DNA of 64,000 bases, from contig CAJTLN010000001.1 in the NCBI GenBank assembly GCA_910577505.1, forward strand, positions 248,001-312,000, written 5' to 3'. Numbering within the stretch: the first letter of the stretch is position 1; each line of letters begins with the position of its first letter. Both the position numbers and the translations under genes were made by a program. Under the pieces are notes generated by a model, which was not told the origin of the DNA, ran no database searches, and was given only the letters and a program-made list of their open reading frames with translations. The stretch is from an uncultured Bacilli bacterium. Its GTDB lineage: Bacteria > Bacillota_I > Bacilli_A > RF39 > UBA660. Below are positions 58,871 through 64,000 of the stretch, piece after piece.

Positions 58871-59941
58871 ATGAAAAAATTATGGGAATATAAATTAGAT
58901 TTACTATATTATGGAATTAGAATTACAGAAGAATGTTATAAACTATTAAAAAAAGATAACAATGGAAAAGTTACTTTTAACGATTATATAACAACAAAAG
59001 GCTTATTCATTATTTTAAATGATACTATATCGGTAAATGTTCTTATTAATACAACAAGTTCATATTGTATAGATTTAGAAGATTCCAACTTTATACTTAA
59101 ACATAACAGTAATAAGATTTGTAATATAACTATAAAACAAGCACCAGAATTCGCTCTTAATTCGTTAACTTTACCAAATGGTAGACTAATTACTGATTTA
59201 ATAAATATCCATGGAGACAGAATAAGAATCCAACCAATACAAGGATGTGCAAATAAATGCCGTTTTTGTGACTTAAACCTTTTAAAATATCATCTAAATT
59301 CCATAGAAGATTTAGAAGCAGCATTTATATATGCGAAAAAAAATGTTGGCTTTAGACATGCTCTTATTAGCGGAGGAACACCTTTAAATAATCAAAAAGA
59401 CTTTGATTATCAAAATAATGTATATAAATATTTTGGAGAAAAATATGGTCAAGATTATCCTATAGATATTATGTTAGTACCAAGAAGTATTAATATTAAT
59501 GACAATAGTGAACAAACATATAAAGAATTTTTAAATAAATTAAAAGAATGGAACATTAGTGGAATATATATAAACCTAGAATTATATAATGATTTTTATC
59601 GTCAGGATTATATTCCTCAAAAAGATATTGTCGGAAAAGATAAATATTTTAAATTTATAAAATTAGCAGTAGAAGTATTTGGCAAAGGAAACGTTAAATC
59701 ATGTATTATAATCGGTATAGAAGATATTGAAGATAGCTTAAAAGCTGTTGAAGAATTGAGCAGTATTGGTTGTCTACCAGTATTATCCCCTTATATTCCT
59801 AATGATAATGAGACATTTTTGCCAAATCCTCAATTTATGAAAGATATTTTATTAAAAGCCAAAGAGATTACAGATAAAAATAAAGTAGAGTTGGGACCTA
59901 CATGTGATTTGTGTAAGCACAATACCATCCATTTTAAATAA
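58871..59941 (+). CDS. Radical SAM protein
   Basis: 356 aa from ATG 58871, with AGGAAG upstream; an ATG at 58853 has no RBS. The 4Fe-4S motif CANKCRFCDL (Cys126, 130, 133) follows RIQPIQG, with the GGTP motif near LISGGTPLNN. Two more Cys are at the end (CDLCKHN). The N-terminal 110 residues are not typical. A radical SAM enzyme cleaves SAM to start radical chemistry; the LIS-GGTP layout is that of the biotin synthase/BATS-free group. Substrate unknown. It precedes three genes of unknown role. Confidence 0.8.
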   Translation: MKKLWEYKLDLLYYGIRITEECYKLLKKDNNGKVTFNDYITTKGLFIILNDTISVNVLINTTSSYCIDLEDSNFILKHNSNKICNITIKQAPEFALNSLTLPNGRLITDLINIHGDRIRIQPIQGCANKCRFCDLNLLKYHLNSIEDLEAAFIYAKKNVGFRHALISGGTPLNNQKDFDYQNNVYKYFGEKYGQDYPIDIMLVPRSININDNSEQTYKEFLNKLKEWNISGIYINLELYNDFYRQDYIPQKDIVGKDKYFKFIKLAVEVFGKGNVKSCIIIGIEDIEDSLKAVEELSSIGCLPVLSPYIPNDNETFLPNPQFMKDILLKAKEITDKNKVELGPTCDLCKHNTIHFK

Positions 59942-59963
59942 AAAATAGAAAGGATTGAAAAAT

Positions 59964-60698
59964 ATGGACAATAATAACTCTAATGATTTAATAATTGTAA
60001 TAGTAGGAGAAACAGGAAGTGGAAAATCATTTGTTTCAAGAGAACTAATTAGTAGATATCCTAATATAGAAATTATTACTAAATATACTACTCGTAAATC
60101 AAGAACTGATGAAAGAAATGTTAAAGATGTAAAAGGGGACGTCTCACTTGAAGAAATTAATAGAATGAACTACCAATATATTAATCGTCTTAACCAAGAA
60201 CATTATGCATTCAAGAAAGAAGAAATAGATTCTACTTTAGCAAGAGGAAAAATACCATGTATTGATTTATCAAATGAAGACTCATATCTTCAAATTGTCA
60301 ATGATTATCCTAATAGAGTATTATTATTAAAAGTTGTTCCTTATCTTGATGAAGAATCAATGAAAAAATCATTTGAAAGACAAGGACGAGATGAAAAAGA
60401 ATTTAGAGAAAGAAAAGAAGCGTTAGCAAATCCTTTAACAGATTGGGCATATAAATATCAAAACATACGCGAAATAATCAATCCATCATTTTTAAGAAAA
60501 TGTCCTATAGAGGTTTCAATTAATGTGTTATATAAAAGATTAGAAAGTATTATTAGAGAAGAATGTAATAAAGATTTAGGTTTTACTTTTGCATTAGATA
60601 ACAAAATTTCAAACGGCTTATATGATTACTTGTACTTTTTATCCAAAAACAGACCAAAAGATACTGAACTAACTTTAGTCTGTAGAACATTAAAATAA
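59964..60698 (+). CDS. Guanylate-kinase-like P-loop protein
   Basis: 244 aa from ATG 59964 (RBS AAAGGA). Walker A VGETGSGKS at residues 14-22; KYTTRKSRTDERN (about 41-53) is the GMP-binding loop of guanylate kinases (TTR.PR..E), and YAFKKEEID also fits. The C-terminal 70 residues are extra. It may be a nucleotide kinase or a phage-type relative; exact substrate unclear. 22 bases after the radical SAM gene. Confidence 0.7.
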   Translation: MDNNNSNDLIIVIVGETGSGKSFVSRELISRYPNIEIITKYTTRKSRTDERNVKDVKGDVSLEEINRMNYQYINRLNQEHYAFKKEEIDSTLARGKIPCIDLSNEDSYLQIVNDYPNRVLLLKVVPYLDEESMKKSFERQGRDEKEFRERKEALANPLTDWAYKYQNIREIINPSFLRKCPIEVSINVLYKRLESIIREECNKDLGFTFALDNKISNGLYDYLYFLSKNRPKDTELTLVCRTLK

Positions 60699-60720
60699 GG
60701 TAAATTGACTTTACCTTTTT
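60697..60720 (+). terminator. Terminator overlapping the next promoter
   Basis: AAGGTAAA/TTTACCTT stem, loop TTGAC, then six T. The -35 box of the following promoter is formed partly by the loop. Confidence 0.85.
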
Positions 60721-60733
60721 TAGTTGTTATAAT
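60705..60733 (+). promoter_or_regulatory. Promoter of the 263-aa helical protein gene
   Basis: TTGACT, 17 bases, TATAAT with TG one base upstream. The -35 box lies in the terminator hairpin of the gene before. Confidence 0.75.
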
Positions 60734-60763
60734 AGCCACCAAGTTATTAAAGGGGGAAATATT

Positions 60764-61555
60764 ATGACAATTTTAGAAAAAGTATATTACAATTTATTAG
60801 GAGCTTCTTATGAAAATCAAAAAAAAATAATTAATACTTTAATAAATTCTTTATGCGAAGGTAAAGGTAAAAAAGTATCAAGAGAATTAAGAGATTTATT
60901 TGATGGATACTTTGAATCTGTTGATGATTTACTTAACTTTAAGAACTTATATCAAACATTTAATAGTACTCAAAAAAGAGTGTCAAGAAGATTTACTTTA
61001 AAAGAACTTATGGAATCTGTTAAAGATCATCATATCAATAACTCAGACTTGAGAATTACCCAGTACTTTATTTATTCTTCTGAAGAAATTACAGATTTTG
61101 CCAAGAAACAAGAATACATGAGTTTCTTCAAACCACAAAGAGTTTTAGACGAAGAAGTAAAAGAATTCTTAACAGCTTATGAAAGTTTAGACGAAGAAAA
61201 AAAGGTAGATTATGTGGATGATATAACTATACTTTATGATAGAATAAGATATTTTGCCTTTTTCCGTAGTATTAGAGTTCCTATAGAAAATAGTCTTCTT
61301 GATCAATATAGACCAATTATTGAAAGTCTTATAGGGATAGATATGATGACATATTACGATTCATTATATCCTAAAGAACAATTAAGTCTAATTGATAATA
61401 TAGTTAGAATGTGTCATAGTCTATCTGACAAAGAATACTTAGCCCGTAAAAAAGAAGAAATGAATGGGGACCCTGAGTATATTAGAAAACTAAAAAAAGA
61501 AGCTAAAAGTACTTGCCAATTTTATAGAGAATTAGAAGATTTAAGTGAGCAATAG
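60764..61555 (+). CDS. Hypothetical helical protein
   Basis: 263 aa, RBS AAAGGGGGAA. All-helical and charged with no signal peptide, membrane helix or catalytic motif that I recognise. Segments: KKIINTLINSLCEGKGKKVSRELRDLFDGYF (about 20-50) and DYVDDITILYDRIRYFAFFRSI (about 148-169). Strong promoter and RBS suggest good expression. Same strand as the following ATP-grasp-like gene, 95 bases away, which has its own probable -10 box (TATAAT 61611-61616). Confidence 0.6.
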   Translation: MTILEKVYYNLLGASYENQKKIINTLINSLCEGKGKKVSRELRDLFDGYFESVDDLLNFKNLYQTFNSTQKRVSRRFTLKELMESVKDHHINNSDLRITQYFIYSSEEITDFAKKQEYMSFFKPQRVLDEEVKEFLTAYESLDEEKKVDYVDDITILYDRIRYFAFFRSIRVPIENSLLDQYRPIIESLIGIDMMTYYDSLYPKEQLSLIDNIVRMCHSLSDKEYLARKKEEMNGDPEYIRKLKKEAKSTCQFYRELEDLSEQ

Positions 61556-61650
61556 AGAAAATTTGTTTAAAAAATTTTGAAGCTTTTATATAGTATTAGA
61601 AGAATTTTTGTATAATTATTATAATAAATAACAATTTAAGGGGGATTTTT

Positions 61651-62826
61651 ATGGAATTTTATAATATACCAAATGGTAATGGAACGAAAATTTATGTCGA
61701 TCCACAATTTGTTTCAGAAGAACTTATTTCATATTTAAATGAAAAATGTTATGACATAATAACTGATAGTTCTTTAGCGTCAGATGATATTTTCTTCTTT
61801 ACACCATGTTTAGATGAACACATAAATAGTTGCAAAGATGATTATGTATCAAAAAAAATAAAGAAATTAAGAGCGTGTTTCGAGGGAGAATTAGTATCAG
61901 AGCCTTTAACTATCACTTTTCCCAAGGATCACTTCCCAGAAAATTTGCCACCTCTTCCATTTGTTTTAAAAAATATAGATGAAAATGGCGGAATTGAAAA
62001 GTTTATCTTAAGAACTCCAGAACAATTAGAAATCTTAAAAAGGTTTTATGATGAAGTAAACGACTATGATTTTAATCGTCGTGCCCAAAAAGCTAATGAA
62101 GAATGGAAATGTTTAGGAAAACAAATTATCTTCGATAGAGAAACAGGAAAATCAAATACATCTATATGTATGTTTATTTTAGACTATAAAGAAATGTTTA
62201 ACGAAAAAATGGTGATTCAAGAATATATTGAAACTCCTACTAAATATAATACTTCAATACGTGTTTTAACTTCTTCAACAGGAGATGTCTTCTGTGGTAG
62301 TTTAAAATATATGGAACCATCTAATCCAGATACAAATTATTATGGAGACTTTGATATTTATTTAAGTGATCCATCATCTCCATATTTCTTAGGAAATGAA
62401 TCAATAATATCAAATACAGTAGCTGGAGGTAATAGTATTGTTTTTGGAAAAAATAATTATTCAGAAATAGAAAAATCTGTTTTATGTGAACATGGCATTA
62501 ATCCAGCAAATGCTACAATCCCAGAATCAGTTAGTAAAGTAGCAAAGAAAATTGCTGTATCTTGTCGTCGCGAAATAGGAGCAATAAGTGGCATGGACTT
62601 TATCTATGATAAGAATACTAAAACATGGAAGTTCTTAGAGCAACATGAATTTCCAATGTTAACAACATATGCTGAAGCAAATAACATTCCTATTCCAACT
62701 GATAATATTGAAGAATATGTCTTCCATAAAGACTTGGATTTAAATGTTAGGTTACGTGCTTTATCTTTATTTATGGCAAAAAAGAAATTAACAGAAGAAG
62801 AACAAAAATCTTTAAAATTAAAATAA
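61651..62826 (+). CDS. ATP-grasp-like protein of unknown function
   Basis: 391 aa, RBS AAGGGGGA. Features in order that fit the ATP-grasp fold: PLPFVLKNIDENGGIEKF (about 110-127, Lys for ATP phosphate), MVIQEYIETPTKYNTSIRVL (about 188-207, hinge and ribose or metal side), and ISGMDFIYDKNTKTWKFLEQHEFPM (about 312-336, with Asp and Glu as metal ligands). This class joins a carboxylate to an amine or thiol with ATP. The partner genes do not show the substrate. Assignment rests on pattern only. Confidence 0.5.
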   Translation: MEFYNIPNGNGTKIYVDPQFVSEELISYLNEKCYDIITDSSLASDDIFFFTPCLDEHINSCKDDYVSKKIKKLRACFEGELVSEPLTITFPKDHFPENLPPLPFVLKNIDENGGIEKFILRTPEQLEILKRFYDEVNDYDFNRRAQKANEEWKCLGKQIIFDRETGKSNTSICMFILDYKEMFNEKMVIQEYIETPTKYNTSIRVLTSSTGDVFCGSLKYMEPSNPDTNYYGDFDIYLSDPSSPYFLGNESIISNTVAGGNSIVFGKNNYSEIEKSVLCEHGINPANATIPESVSKVAKKIAVSCRREIGAISGMDFIYDKNTKTWKFLEQHEFPMLTTYAEANNIPIPTDNIEEYVFHKDLDLNVRLRALSLFMAKKKLTEEEQKSLKLK

Positions 62827-62856
62827 GTTCTAGAAATAAAGTCTAGAACTTTTTAA
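62825..62856. terminator. Terminator between convergent genes
   Basis: AGTTCTAGA/TCTAGAACT perfect 9-bp stem, 7-base loop, T run on the plus side. Confidence 0.85.
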
Positions 62857-64000
62857 TTATTAGGAATGAGCTTTTTTACATGAGAAGTTTCTCCATCAGT
62901 ATCTATAGCCAACTGACAACTAAAATTAACTAATTTAGTAAAATCTATCTTACCATCTTCATCTCTTGGTGCATTCAAACTTATTTCACCAATTTCTCCT
63001 GTTAAAGTATTTAAAAATTTTGTATCTTTTCCTTTTGTAATTTGTATAAAATTACCAAGAGGATAACATTTATGATGAATAGAATCTAAAATAATTTCAC
63101 CATTACTATTCACAATTATTTTTCTATATTGGCATTGCCCATATCCATCTACAAAATCAACAGTAATACAAACATAACCATTAACAATAAAATAACTAAA
63201 ACCACCTAAGTTAAAATTAAAACCATATTCTCTAAATTTAAAATCAGGAATTATAACGTTTAAATTCTTATCAAAAAAATCCATAGTTTCATCATCTTTA
63301 TGAACACCATATCCATAAGGAGCAGAAAAATGATATCTAACTAACACATAATCTGTTTCTTTTATACTGCCATTTTCTGTATTAATAAGTACTTTTTTCT
63401 CGCCATTTTCAACAATAAATAATGACTCATTCTCATCATCGGCAGAATAATATTGAGTCCCTTTTTCTTTTGTTATAAATTTAAAGTCTTTATCATAAAA
63501 ATAAAAATCAATAATTTTTTTATAATCTTCTAATTCATCTTGACCTACAAATGACTCTTGTACCCAGTAAGGATATCCACTAATTCTTAAATGTTCAATT
63601 GTTTTACCTGTTCTAACATTTACAAATATATGTTTACCAGTTGTTTGACCATTATGGATAGTAGGAACACATAGCTTTAAAACATCCCCTATACGTTCAC
63701 TATCAGTTACCTTATTAATTCCATCAACATCAATACTTCTAATTAATTCGAGATTAGGTTTATAAATATTTATTTTATTCTTTAAAACAATGATAATCTT
63801 CCCGTCATAATATTCAGGGGAAGCTAACACCTCTTCATTCTTACAAATAATTTTTAAAGATTTAGCATTTCTATCATTTAATTCTAAAATAGATAATTCC
63901 TTATCTTTATGAATAATTAAATATCCGTTTTCGTAATAGATCCATCCTTTAACATTATTAAGCACAATAAACAAATCACTATTTATAACACATCTTTTCT
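62853..64000 (-). CDS. Hypothetical beta-propeller-like protein (5' end outside window)
   Basis: At least 382 residues on the minus strand. The frame remains open to the window edge and no ATG with RBS lies within it, so the start is beyond 64000. The sequence is a series of short beta strands with recurring patterns (GWIYYENGYLIIHKDKELSIL, GKIIIVLKNKINIYK, YFIVNGYVCITVDFVDGYG, GEIILDSI), as in WG-repeat or propeller proteins. No signal peptide can be judged. Function unknown. Confidence 0.55.
   Translation of the reverse strand, partial: KRCVINSDLFIVLNNVKGWIYYENGYLIIHKDKELSILELNDRNAKSLKIICKNEEVLASPEYYDGKIIIVLKNKINIYKPNLELIRSIDVDGINKVTDSERIGDVLKLCVPTIHNGQTTGKHIFVNVRTGKTIEHLRISGYPYWVQESFVGQDELEDYKKIIDFYFYDKDFKFITKEKGTQYYSADDENESLFIVENGEKKVLINTENGSIKETDYVLVRYHFSAPYGYGVHKDDETMDFFDKNLNVIIPDFKFREYGFNFNLGGFSYFIVNGYVCITVDFVDGYGQCQYRKIIVNSNGEIILDSIHHKCYPLGNFIQITKGKDTKFLNTLTGEIGEISLNAPRDEDGKIDFTKLVNFSCQLAIDTDGETSHVKKLIPNN

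Noticed and set aside
1..64000. Mycoplasma-type code (TGA = Trp) because of the low GC
   Set aside because: Trp is encoded by TGG throughout and TGA ends real genes such as walJ (14499-14501), ftsX (20306-20308) and the SGNH gene (58265-58267).

Overview
The window is AT-rich (roughly 30% GC by eye) and uses the standard bacterial code: TGG encodes Trp, and TGA is a real stop in several genes, for example at 14499-14501 and 20306-20308. The gene order and content point to a low-GC Gram-positive lineage (Bacillota, possibly one of the uncultured gut Bacilli groups such as RF39-like organisms). It has the Gram-positive order rplI-dnaB, ftsE-ftsX-M23 hydrolase, yvcK-whiA, a T-box-controlled pheST, a type VII secretion system (T7SS), a GerQ homologue and a Spo0A-like protein. 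A murC gene shows that a peptidoglycan wall is made. The taxon is inferred; no 16S gene is present.

1-5600: distal end of a T7SS locus. The 3' end of essC and an esaB-like gene are followed by a 227-aa protein that looks like two WXG100 domains fused in tandem. Three small helical (chaperone- or Esx-like) proteins and a substrate-like gene come next. The substrate-like gene is split by a 1.8-kb insert of different composition carrying a small monooxygenase-like gene, an MGMT-like gene without the acceptor cysteine, and the tail of a MobA/MobL-type relaxase.

5640-10370: murC on the minus strand, then a second T7SS-type locus. An 880-aa polymorphic-toxin-like protein has a C-terminal transglutaminase-like Cys-His-Asp triad, with a 93-aa neighbour (candidate immunity or partner protein). 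Behind it lies a truncated duplicate of the toxin gene's promoter and start.

10400-32270: housekeeping. It holds rplI, dnaB, a LysM-G5-M23 wall hydrolase, walJ, rlmH, ung, lemA, an MBL hydrolase, gerQ, yitT, ftsEX with its M23 partner, yvcK, whiA, an NlpC/P60 protein and a nucleoside kinase. A glycolytic set (gap, pgk, tpiA, a gpmI-like gene) includes a Spo0A-like gene with a degenerate receiver. The gpmI-like protein lacks several catalytic and metal-binding residues.

32300-45730: the S10-spc-alpha ribosomal protein cluster from rpsJ to rplQ, in canonical order with secY, adk, infA, rpmJ and rpoA. rpmD (L30) and map are missing from their usual places, and L3 has a long acidic tail. A structured leader and a strong promoter precede rpsJ.

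45800-52840: a large coiled-coil protein, a small DUF1292-like protein, a membrane protein, and pheS-pheT behind a Phe T-box.

52850-58850: a minus-strand surface operon (J-domain-like membrane protein followed by a secreted protein with 13 Cys-rich modules), then ssrA (tmRNA). After ssrA is a short accessory patch with an SGNH-hydrolase-like gene and a dead YhcG fragment, bounded by a second exact copy of the ssrA terminator hairpin; it looks like an integration scar.

58870-64000: a radical SAM protein, a guanylate-kinase-like P-loop protein, two poorly known proteins (one ATP-grasp-like), and a minus-strand gene running off the window.
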